Source: Serratia silvae
GTDB lineage: Bacteria > Pseudomonadota > Gammaproteobacteria > Enterobacterales > Enterobacteriaceae
DNA length: 64,000 bases
Direction of reading: 5' to 3'
Assembly (NCBI RefSeq): GCF_023282985.1
Contig: NZ_JAGQDC010000001.1
Coordinates: 62,001-126,000 of the forward strand
Positions 9,601 to 16,175 of the stretch are shown in pieces. Numbering within the stretch: the stretch's first letter is position 1; every line of letters begins with the position of its first letter. The notes under the pieces are model-generated. The model had not been told where the DNA came from and searched no databases. It saw only the letters and a list, made by a program, of their open reading frames with translations. The translations under genes and the position numbers were made by a program.

Positions 9601-10909
9601 CTCCCCAGAGCAAGGGGTTTTGTGGCGAGCTTATCATTATGACGATATGCATGAACTGGCCACCGTAGAGGACAGCAATCGGGGTATGCTGAGCTATGGC
9701 TATGATGTTGAAGGTCGGTTACGTAGCGTCTATTCGGCACAAAGCGATCAGACCTCTGTGCATTATGATCAGGCTGATAACGCCTTGTTACTGCCATTAC
9801 TGACGCCGGAAAGTTCACCGTATGTCCGTGGTAGCCAACCTTATCGTGATAACCGGTTGACCCGTTGGGAAGAATGGCAGTATCAGTATGATGCCTTCGG
9901 CAATATGTCGGTCAGGCAGAAAGGTCCCGGCAGCCAACACTATCGCTATGATGCAGATAACCGCCTGGTGGGGGCGAAAGGTGGCGGGCCAAAGGGACTG
10001 TTTGAAGCGCAGTACCACTATGACGCGCTGGGTCGCCGGTCAAGTAAGGTGGTCACTCTTCGCCAGGAACGGCGTGAGACCCATTTCTTATGGCAAGGAT
10101 TGCGGTTGCTGCAAAGTCGTACTGACGAACGCCAGCAAACCTACTGCTATGACCCGAACGAAGCCTACACACCGCTGGCCTGCATTGAACGGCACTACAG
10201 TGGGGATAAACTGTACTGGTATCACACCGACCTGAATGGTTCGCCACAGGAAGTGACGAATGAACAAGGTGAGATGATATGGTCGGGGCAGTATGGGGTG
10301 TTTGGTCAGGTGACACGGCAGACTGATGCGATGTGGCGCAACTTCCGCCAGCCGTTGGGCCGGTTCCGCCAACCACTGCGTTTTGCCGGGCAATATCTGG
10401 ATGAAGAGACCGGGCTGCACTATAATACTTACCGGTATTATGCGCCGGAGGTTGGGCGGTTTATCACACCTGACCCGATAGGGCTGGCGGGGGGGATAAA
10501 CTTATACCAATATGCGTCTAATCCATTAACTTGGATCGATCCGTTAGGGTTAAGCGGTGAGTGGGTAGATCCCAGAACTATTAATTTCTCTCAAAGAACT
10601 ATTTCTGCTAATGACTATTCTGCAATCATGAGGCGAGGACAATGGGATTGGGGGCGTTCCCCATTAAATGTTATCGATGTTGACGGTCAATTAGTGACTT
10701 ATGATAATAGGCGCTTGGATGCAGCGTTAGAGGCAGGGCTTGATAAAGTTAAAGTCACTAAAGTTGATCAAAATGCTCCACATCCTGACTCGTCGAGTGG
10801 TAAAACATGGTGGCAAAAATTCCAGCAAAGATTTAGTGATAGGCGAAATAAAAAAGCTGGGGGTGTTGTGCCAAATAAAGGGTTGAAGGAAAGGCCGAAG
10901 AAATGTTGA
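6677..10909 (+). CDS. PAAR-Rhs type VI secretion effector with variable C-terminal toxin
   Basis: This 1410-residue polymorphic toxin has a glycine-rich double transmembrane segment (about 14-75), then a PAAR-like domain with repeated VFIN motifs (about 90-165). A DUF6531-like block with VTSGQKF follows near 240, then a long array of YD/RHS repeats. The core ends with DPIGLAGG (D at about 1266) and WIDPLGL (about 1286), the usual self-cleavage boundary. The last ~115 residues are the toxin. They include DNRRLDAALEAGLDKVKVTKV, which resembles the R-R-x-x-A-A-x-x-A-G-L signature of ParB-like folds (inference). Base composition turns AT-rich exactly after the core, a sign of toxin-tip exchange. 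The next gene should be its immunity protein. Confidence 0.93.
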   Translation: MLEAARVGDAIGHSGALAGLIGGTILGGLINVAGGILGGMLIGAGCASACLGVGFLLIGAGIAVGMAANALGEKARDACVEAGASSMSPSGTIVTGSGNVFINDKPAAVATLSTVTCDKDKVQQVAQGSSSVFINGQPAARKSDKTTCDATILAGSSNVFIGGGTTTTENISPEIPEWAYTVSDLTMFIAGLVSAKGAVGRGPGAVERLMSKIPGASKVAKVLCWLGPLAIVVPVIGILANPVDVTSGQKFLNDDDDLDFTLDGELPLFWQRSYLSSHATESVLGSGWSLFWESELRQVEEGILWRNTYGDFIPFPEVPVGHRTFCPDQQCWLTHREDGTWCISDAGELRYHYPAFDAEGRAPLSAISDNVGNQQSFHYNEQRQMDIITRTGGQALRCEYHPELNRLTAVWQQTVVGEVQRVRYQYNEAGQLVAVQHRGDAVMRRFGWDEQNGLLLWHENATGFRCDYQWQEMEDIWCVTEHHTSEGDGYRLAYDEERNLRTATYQDGSQAVWELDEHRRVSRYTDRTGNSHQMLWDEAGLPAGYRSPLGHLRQCQWDELGRLVSVTDANGATTRWQYQRNSDRQTFVFWPDGIAERTVWDEQGRVVQETDRLLQSTHYHYPHTHTLLPDRVTDARGGESQLSWNSQGQLTGYTDCSGQPTAWRYDTLGQMVSRRDALQQETRYQYNDAGQLVTLTLPDGSTEQFDWSDAGLLLSHQQGQNLPRHWHYNARGQTLSATDRLNRTLRYDYDVEGHLLSLDNANGGIYRFTRDAEGRLQEEQRPDDTRYGYRFNADGQVAEVVQRGTADTEGHRPEKVSQLTYDAVGQVIARQTQTEQVIYQWDTMGSLLSASRTPTEQGQTLGIQPNTVSFERDALGRVTREHNGVEVLSYQYDALGNLTTLGLPNDDQFQWLHYGSGHVTAIRYNDQIISEFERDALHRETSRTQGALTQHRRYDRLGRRQWQSSISNRLTDALTSPEQGVLWRAYHYDDMHELATVEDSNRGMLSYGYDVEGRLRSVYSAQSDQTSVHYDQADNALLLPLLTPESSPYVRGSQPYRDNRLTRWEEWQYQYDAFGNMSVRQKGPGSQHYRYDADNRLVGAKGGGPKGLFEAQYHYDALGRRSSKVVTLRQERRETHFLWQGLRLLQSRTDERQQTYCYDPNEAYTPLACIERHYSGDKLYWYHTDLNGSPQEVTNEQGEMIWSGQYGVFGQVTRQTDAMWRNFRQPLGRFRQPLRFAGQYLDEETGLHYNTYRYYAPEVGRFITPDPIGLAGGINLYQYASNPLTWIDPLGLSGEWVDPRTINFSQRTISANDYSAIMRRGQWDWGRSPLNVIDVDGQLVTYDNRRLDAALEAGLDKVKVTKVDQNAPHPDSSSGKTWWQKFQQRFSDRRNKKAGGVVPNKGLKERPKKC

Positions 10910-10920
10910 GGGTTTATTGA

Positions 10921-11364
10921 ATGGCAAAGATAGTTGAGTTGTGGAATAAAGAAGAATTACCAATTAAAGATGGTGTTTATTTTTCAAGCGGAAAATCTAT
11001 TGCCATATCAATAAGTACTTATCCTGATTTAGTGATTGAAAAAGGATCTGAGTTTGATCTTGAAGGTTTTTTGAACGAAGGTCCTGAAGAGATTACCAAT
11101 ATTGATATAATGCAAAAAGTCACTGTTAATGATAAATTCCAATGCTTTTTAGGTGAAGGAAGTCATGGTTCGGAAGGCTTTATTGCATATTTAACCATTG
11201 GAGGGGAGTTAGAGTGGGTTATGTATTTTGAACAGTCCAATCCTTTTGTAAAGGTAGTTAAGCTATCTAATGAAACTATTGAAGTGGAATCTAGTGCGAA
11301 TTATAAATTAATTATTAATGTTGATGAGCCTGAAAATTTTATCGCATCATCTAAAATTCAATAG
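10921..11364 (+). CDS. Candidate immunity protein for the Rhs C-terminal toxin
   Basis: This 147-residue cytoplasmic protein has no signal peptide or membrane segment, and I do not recognise its family. It begins 12 bases after the rhs stop, behind a GAGGG ribosome site, and shares the low GC of the toxin tip rather than that of the rhs core. The protein is acidic and looks beta-rich. Position immediately after an Rhs toxin and matching composition are the standard evidence for a cognate immunity gene. A strong terminator follows, closing the unit. Confidence 0.75.
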   Translation: MAKIVELWNKEELPIKDGVYFSSGKSIAISISTYPDLVIEKGSEFDLEGFLNEGPEEITNIDIMQKVTVNDKFQCFLGEGSHGSEGFIAYLTIGGELEWVMYFEQSNPFVKVVKLSNETIEVESSANYKLIINVDEPENFIASSKIQ

Positions 11365-11375
11365 TTAGATATCAA

Positions 11376-11412
11376 AGCCGGGATGATCCAGAGAAGATCC
11401 TCCCGGTTTTTT
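11376..11412 (+). terminator. Rho-independent terminator after the Rhs immunity gene
   Basis: CCGGGATGATC at 11378-11388 pairs with GATCCTCCCGG at 11396-11406 (one internal mismatch, 7-base loop), followed by six T. It ends the eagR-rhs-immunity transcript. Confidence 0.9.
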
Positions 11413-11420
11413 ATCTGTAA

Positions 11421-11684
11421 CTACGCCAGCATATTACCTTGGTACGCCTGAAGGACCACATTTCCGGGCATCACGTTGATCGCCAGCGGTTGCCCGGTTA
11501 GGCCGCACTGCGTCAGCCAGTTCCCCGCCAGATACAGCTCACCGTTATCCCGTATCCAGTCCACGCCAATATGGGGATCAGCGTTCACCTCCAATAACAA
11601 TCGCTCAATCTCTACCTCATTAGAGACTATCGTTATTATCAGCCCGTCCTGATACTGTTTTATTTTAAATACTGCACTTGACAC
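11421..11684 (-). CDS. SymE-like small protein
   Basis: This 87-residue protein has a C-terminal half (LYLAGNWLTQCGL...AINVMPGNVVLQ) that fits the SymE core: hydrophobic-x-G-x-W-L, G-[hydrophobic], then a V-x-V-x-x-G-x-[VIL]-x-[LI] strand pair. SymE proteins are AbrB-fold, SOS-linked toxins controlled by an antisense RNA in E. coli (family knowledge). The first ~45 residues do not match SymE and may be a different adapter. The start is a GTG at 11684, as a stop lies just upstream in frame. SymE-like genes commonly sit behind rhs loci. Whether it is toxic, and whether an antisense RNA exists, cannot be told. Confidence 0.5.
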   Translation of the reverse strand: MSSAVFKIKQYQDGLIITIVSNEVEIERLLLEVNADPHIGVDWIRDNGELYLAGNWLTQCGLTGQPLAINVMPGNVVLQAYQGNMLA

Positions 11685-11723
11685 AAACCCCGCCTGTGGT
11701 TGCCTGTATAATATGAGTTCCGT

Positions 11724-11945
11724 TCATACATTGCCCTCTGCCTGAATAATCAATCTTCATTGCTCAATATTTACCGTGACCTGCTGGTCGGTCAAAAAAG
11801 CCGTGTTGTTCCAGCCAATAACCCTTGATAAGCAGTTTTGGCACGGGCTTTTTGATACCTCGGTTGGGCGATAGTGGCGTGTTGTCTTGGGTACTTTATT
11901 CACGGGGATGCCTGACTTAAAATCGTGCTTAGCTATAATCAATTC
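11724..11945 (-). pseudogene. Decayed symE-like gene with two frame changes and a nonsense codon
   Basis: Reading leftward, one frame gives RHYRPTEVSK, then loses the match; the +1 frame gives VPKLLIKGYWLEQHGF, the SymE core; the first frame then resumes with LTDQQVTVNIEQ, a TGA at 11757-11759, and RLIIQAEGNV. Joined, these make a near-complete SymE. The two frame changes fall at homopolymers (T5 at 11849-11853 and A6 at 11794-11799 on the plus strand), so slippage or sequencing error is possible for those, but the TGA is a separate lesion. It lies about 70 bases before the intact SymE-like gene. Confidence 0.75.
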
Positions 11946-12172
11946 CAGATCAGTTGCTTGTGGTGAGCCGCATGAGACATACTTGGCGTCAGTGCTTGCG
12001 GGGTGTGGGTTTTCGTGATCAGCCACAGCCACGCTGATGTTGCGGGGTTTTGATGGTGTTTACTATCAGGATCGCACTGGTCCATCCCCAACTCTTGACA
12101 ACATGAAGTGTCGAGAGTATCAGGTAGTTATATTGATGCCATTATCAGGCATAATTTTGTGGATGATGAGTT

Positions 12173-12736
12173 ATGCAACAGGGAAAGTATACGTTAGACG
12201 CATTACAGCAGAGCATACGGACCGGTAAGCGCTTCAAGTACCTCTATTTCTGGGGCCACCGCCCTTCTCCCAGCGGCGTTGTGACTGCCTCCAGCTTTAG
12301 TCAGTGGTGGCCGTCACCGTTTAAGGTTGACGGCGTGACCTACGCCAGTGCCGAGCATTGGATGATGGCGGGTAAGGCTAGGCTGTTTAGCGACGAGGCT
12401 ATCCTGCCCCGCATTCTGAACGCTAAATCGCCAGCAGAAGCGAAGAAGTTCGGCAGGCAGGTCTCTGGCTTTAATCAGCAAATGTGGGAAGCGCACTGTT
12501 TTGAATTGGTGTGCGAAGGCAACCTCCACAAGTTTAGACAGCACCCACAATTGGGTTCATTTCTTGTCGGCACCCGTGCACGTGTGCTGGTTGAGGCCAG
12601 CCCCGTCGACCGTGTCTGGGGCATCGGCTTAGCGCAGGACGACGAACGCGCAGCCAACCCTCTGAGGTGGAACGGAACAAACTTGCTCGGCTTCGCGCTG
12701 ATGGTGGTAAGGGACACGCTTGGAGGTGCCAACTGA
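12173..12736 (+). CDS. NADAR/YbiA-like family protein
   Basis: This 187-residue protein matches the NADAR (YbiA-like) fold. Signs are the early YFWGHRPSPSG segment, FSQWWPSPFKVDGVTYASAEHWMM, and the late DRVWGIGL...N.LRWNGTNLLGFALM motif, with the conserved E in AEHW. Members hydrolyse N-glycosidic bonds, for example of riboflavin pathway intermediates or ADP-ribosylated bases, and some act in NAD-linked defence (family knowledge). It starts at an ATG behind GGATGATGAG. It stands alone between decayed symE and IS sequence in an accessory stretch, so a defence or metabolite-repair job is open. Confidence 0.82.
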   Translation: MQQGKYTLDALQQSIRTGKRFKYLYFWGHRPSPSGVVTASSFSQWWPSPFKVDGVTYASAEHWMMAGKARLFSDEAILPRILNAKSPAEAKKFGRQVSGFNQQMWEAHCFELVCEGNLHKFRQHPQLGSFLVGTRARVLVEASPVDRVWGIGLAQDDERAANPLRWNGTNLLGFALMVVRDTLGGAN

Positions 12737-13364
12737 TGATAAATAGGATACTGTCCGTGAATGACACCGGTAGCTCACCGAAGCCGGTTCTGCTTTGATA
12801 GGCTTTACCGATCAGCGTGCTGTTCTCTTGGGGTTATGCCACGCCAGCAATTGTGCGAAACCGTAAACCCTTGTTCAGATGCTCCTGCTAGGCCGTGTCC
12901 CTCAATGCATATTCGTCTTAAAAATAGTCGGATACAGCCCAGTTGAACCATCGCTAAGTCGTGCCTCGCCGTTTTTTCATAACGAGTCGCTATACGGCGG
13001 ATTTCTTTCAGTAAACTAAAGCTTCTTATGTGCTTGTGCTATGGCAATCTTATTCGTCGTTAAATATCTAGTTTGCGTAGCGCTTCCAATTTGCCTATTG
13101 CTGGTTGGGCTAGATTTACTGACTACCACCAGTCGTGAGGGCAGTATCAAGAGCCGCCACTGTGGGGACGAAAATTGCGCCTACGCCTCTTCCCTATCAA
13201 CGCCATGCTGCTAAATCCTGCAACTACCCGCCCCAAGTTCACAGCTACCTGGTTATCAGTAGTAATCCTAAATGCCTAAAGCCACAACACATTCTCGGTT
13301 ATTTCTGGTATGGTATGTTTATAGCGTCACGGATTTTTATATATTTGATAAATAAGGATTTGAC
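12737..13364. other. Gene-poor stretch with mobile-element debris
   Basis: No intact gene. The left half carries the IS5-like transposase remnant listed separately (12805-13023, minus). From 13024 to about 13340 I recognise nothing. A ribosome site (AAGGA at 13354) leads into the vWA gene. Confidence 0.6.
12805..13023 (-). pseudogene. IS5-family-like transposase C-terminal remnant
   Basis: On the minus strand one frame reads LLKEIRRIATRYEKTARHDL followed by AMVQLGCIRLFLRRIC, which fits the C-terminal end of IS5-type DDE transposases (the R-R-[IV]-A-T-R-Y-[ED]-K stretch with its final helix). The frame has no start and the catalytic core is absent. An open tail runs on to a TAA at 12805-12807, beyond the usual end of the family. 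It is a fossil of an insertion in this accessory region. Confidence 0.65.
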
Positions 13365-14042
13365 ATGGATGGTGGTATCCCTGATGTGGCTTTTATTAAT
13401 AACAGCGATCAAAGAACCCCTTTAATTTTGGTACTCGACTGCTCAGGTAGCATGGGCGGTGAGCCGATCGATCAGCTTAATCAGGGCCTTGCCCTGCTGG
13501 AGCAGGAATTAAAGGACGATGTGATTGCCGCCAAACGGGTCAGGCTGCTGATTATTGAATACGGCGGTTATGACCAGTGCAAACTGCACGGGGATTGGAC
13601 AGATGCCATGGATTTCGTCGCACCACGTCTGGCCGCCGGGGGCACCACCCCGATGGGGCAAGCGGTGATGCTGGCATTGAACGAGATCGAAGCAGAGAAG
13701 CAGCGCCTGAAGCAGGCCGGGGTTTCCTATACCCGCCCCTGGTTATTCCTGATGTCCGATGGGCAGCCTACTGATGAATGGGAAGGCGTTGCCGAACTGT
13801 GCCGCCAGGCAGAGGCCAGCAATAAGGTTGCCGTATTCCCGATTTGTGTGGCAGATGCTTCAACTGAGGTGATGGGGCGTTTTAGCCAGCATGGCAGCAA
13901 TGGCGTCAAACGGCTGAGTGGCTTGCAGTTCCGCGAGCTGTTCTTGTGGTTGAGCGCCAGCATGCAAGTTGTCTCCCAGTCTGTACCGGGCGGAAAAGCA
14001 CAGTTGCCAGCGACCGATAGCTGGTCCAACGTCCCGGTGTGA
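13365..14042 (+). CDS. vWA-domain protein of a TerY-P-like signalling triad
   Basis: This 225-residue single-domain von Willebrand factor A protein has an early DCSGSMGG (MIDAS DxSxS) and later metal-site features (GGTTPMG for the threonine loop, MSDGQPTD for the aspartate). It resembles TerY, a cytoplasmic metal-binding adapter. It starts at an ATG behind AAGGA and ends one base before the phosphatase start. With the next two genes it forms the vWA-PP2C-kinase set described for TerY-P systems (family knowledge). The partners it links are unknown. Confidence 0.88.
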   Translation: MDGGIPDVAFINNSDQRTPLILVLDCSGSMGGEPIDQLNQGLALLEQELKDDVIAAKRVRLLIIEYGGYDQCKLHGDWTDAMDFVAPRLAAGGTTPMGQAVMLALNEIEAEKQRLKQAGVSYTRPWLFLMSDGQPTDEWEGVAELCRQAEASNKVAVFPICVADASTEVMGRFSQHGSNGVKRLSGLQFRELFLWLSASMQVVSQSVPGGKAQLPATDSWSNVPV

Positions 14043-14043
14043 T

Positions 14044-14772
14044 ATGAAAAAATGGCAGGTTTATGCTGCATCGGCCACCGGTGCGGCACACCTGGCAAGG
14101 GATATTCCGTGCCAGGATGCTTTTCATTGGGCCGCGATTGATGAGCGCCTGGTCGCCGCCGTTTGCGATGGTGCAGGGTCTGCATCCCAAAGTGCAACGG
14201 GGGCGGACTTTGTCTCTCGCCAACTGGTGGAGCGCCTATCATGGCAGCCCTCCGGGGCGTTGACGCCCGAGCTTATTCAGCAGCTGTTGGAACAAATCCG
14301 TATGGATTTGTACTTTCTGGCGACCGAGGCCAAAAACCGGCTGGAAGATTATGCTTGCACGCTAGTGGCGGCATGGATCGACGAGCAGCAGGTTTGCTTG
14401 ATCCATCTTGGCGATGGGGTGGCTGCGGTGCGAACTGCGAGCGGAGATGAGCAACTGTCCGTGCCAGAAAACGGGGAATATGCCAACCAGACGTGGTTTT
14501 TAACCAGCGAAAACTGGCGTGAACATTTACGAATCACCTTTGTGACCTTGCCGGTAGACCAGCTGATTTTAATGTCAGACGGCGTGCAGCCCTTTGCGTT
14601 AGATAAGTCGGGGCAGGCGTTGTTTGAGCCGTTTATGGGGCCGGTGATCCGGTATTTACAGCAGACCGCAGAGGAGCCGGGCAGCTCCGCCTTACAGGCC
14701 ACATTGGGCGATCCGCGTACCAGTGAAATCACTGGCGACGATAAAACGCTGCTCATAGCGCTACGCAGATAA
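14044..14772 (+). CDS. PP2C-family serine/threonine phosphatase
   Basis: This 242-residue protein is PP2C-like. It has an early H-L-x-R-D-x-P-C-Q-D stretch (RDIPCQDAF), then VAAVCDGAGSAS as the DG metal motif, CTLVAAWID...IHLGDG in the middle, LMSDGV near 190, and GDDKTLLIAL at the end. These aspartates bind the two catalytic metals. It probably reverses phosphorylation by the kinase encoded next. The ATG at 14044 lies one base after the vWA stop; a longer frame into the vWA gene is unlikely. Translation is probably coupled. It looks cytoplasmic. Confidence 0.9.
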   Translation: MKKWQVYAASATGAAHLARDIPCQDAFHWAAIDERLVAAVCDGAGSASQSATGADFVSRQLVERLSWQPSGALTPELIQQLLEQIRMDLYFLATEAKNRLEDYACTLVAAWIDEQQVCLIHLGDGVAAVRTASGDEQLSVPENGEYANQTWFLTSENWREHLRITFVTLPVDQLILMSDGVQPFALDKSGQALFEPFMGPVIRYLQQTAEEPGSSALQATLGDPRTSEITGDDKTLLIALRR

Positions 14773-14777
14773 TCCCC

Positions 14778-16175
14778 ATGGCTCAAAATAAATCCCAGGT
14801 CTTTTACAACGAAAAACGCCAGCCATTACAACTGGGGGCATTGATCAAAAGCGGCGGGGCGGGCAGCGTTTATCACCTCGCCTCGCAGCCTGGTAGCGTC
14901 GCAAAAATCTATCACGACAGCATCGATAAAGCGCTCTATCAGCGCAAAATCCAGGCGATGCTTCAGCACGTTCCCGATATTCCGCCAATAGCCGTGGCCA
15001 AGACTTCGCTGGTGCAGTTAGCCTGGCCAACCTCGCCGCTGCTGAACACTCGGGGTGAGTTCGTTGGCTTTGTCATGCCTGAGCTGGATGTCAAACTCAG
15101 TATCGAACTGGAATATATTCTGCAGTCGCGGCAGGCCGAGGCGGCGAAATTACCGGACGGGATCGGGGTGAAGGTCAGTTTGGCCACCAACCTCTGTACG
15201 CTGGTCGCCGCGCTGCATCAACAGCAGCATCGTATTATCGATATGAAGCCGGTTAACCTGCGCTTTTATCGGGAAAGCCTGTACGTTGCGCTGCTGGATT
15301 GCGATGGTTTCAGCATTCAAGACGGCGGCGAGCGATTCCCCGCAGGGCAGTTTACCGCAGAATATCTGGCCCCTGAATTCCAGAAAACCGGCAAGGTGCC
15401 GGAAAATCAGGAAGAGTGGCAGGACCGTTTTGCGCTGGCGGTGATCTTGTTCCAGTTGCTAAACTTTGGGCTACATCCCTACAGTGGTCGCCCGCAGTCC
15501 TCGAAGATGGCTACCGATCTGCCTGGGCGTATTGCCGCGGGCTGTTATGCCTATGGCTTGACCGCCAATAAATTAATGGCTCCTGCGCCAGCAAGCATGC
15601 ATACCCTGTTGCCGAACGAGCTACGGCTGATGTTTGACAGGGCGTTTGGGCCACTGGCTGCGTCACGGCCTTCCGCACGGGAATGGGCTAGCGTTTTGCG
15701 GCCCTATGCCTTGCCTGCGCAGAAGAAGATCGTTGTCTGTAAGACAAATAAGCGCCATCAGCATTTTGCTGGCCTGGCTTGCCCGGAATGCACGCGTAAA
15801 AAGCAGATACAGGAAGCGTTACGAGCGGCTCGCTCGGCCAAGCGGCAGGCTCCGCCACGTCAGGTTGCTCCTGCTTATGTGCCGCCTCCACGCCCCGCAC
15901 CCACACCACTACCTAAACTGACGATGCCTGCGTTTGTCCCAGGTGTTGCGCTGCATACCGTATTTGCAGTGCTGTTGCCGTTGGTGTTCGCCTGGTTGTT
16001 CAGCCAGTTTGCTTCCGTGACCAGCTTACAAATAGGGCTTTCAACATTCTTATCCATGCCCTGGAAGGATCAGTGGTTTATGGGCGTGATGAGCATAATT
16101 TATTGCAGCATCGCCCTCGTTCTAGTGTTGGTATTCAAATGGGCTTTTAGCTCTATAGTACGGAGTAAGCCCTGA
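14778..16175 (+). CDS. Membrane-anchored serine/threonine kinase of the triad
   Basis: This 465-residue protein has a kinase domain followed by a tail. The glycine loop (SGGAGSVYHL, about 25-34), Lys43 (VAKIY), the catalytic loop D155-x-K157-P-x-N160 and the DCDG metal loop (174-177) are present; the HRD and DFG motifs are therefore variant but keep the key acidic residues. After ~315 comes a cysteine/histidine cluster with CPEC that may bind zinc, a proline-rich linker (~350-380), and two membrane helices (~390-415 and ~435-458). The kinase thus faces the cytoplasm from the inner membrane. It starts five bases after the phosphatase stop. Confidence 0.88.
   Translation: MAQNKSQVFYNEKRQPLQLGALIKSGGAGSVYHLASQPGSVAKIYHDSIDKALYQRKIQAMLQHVPDIPPIAVAKTSLVQLAWPTSPLLNTRGEFVGFVMPELDVKLSIELEYILQSRQAEAAKLPDGIGVKVSLATNLCTLVAALHQQQHRIIDMKPVNLRFYRESLYVALLDCDGFSIQDGGERFPAGQFTAEYLAPEFQKTGKVPENQEEWQDRFALAVILFQLLNFGLHPYSGRPQSSKMATDLPGRIAAGCYAYGLTANKLMAPAPASMHTLLPNELRLMFDRAFGPLAASRPSAREWASVLRPYALPAQKKIVVCKTNKRHQHFAGLACPECTRKKQIQEALRAARSAKRQAPPRQVAPAYVPPPRPAPTPLPKLTMPAFVPGVALHTVFAVLLPLVFAWLFSQFASVTSLQIGLSTFLSMPWKDQWFMGVMSIIYCSIALVLVLVFKWAFSSIVRSKP

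Noticed and set aside
12761-12946. Short plus-strand open frame after the NADAR gene
   Set aside because: It overlaps the antisense IS5-like remnant and has no family texture.
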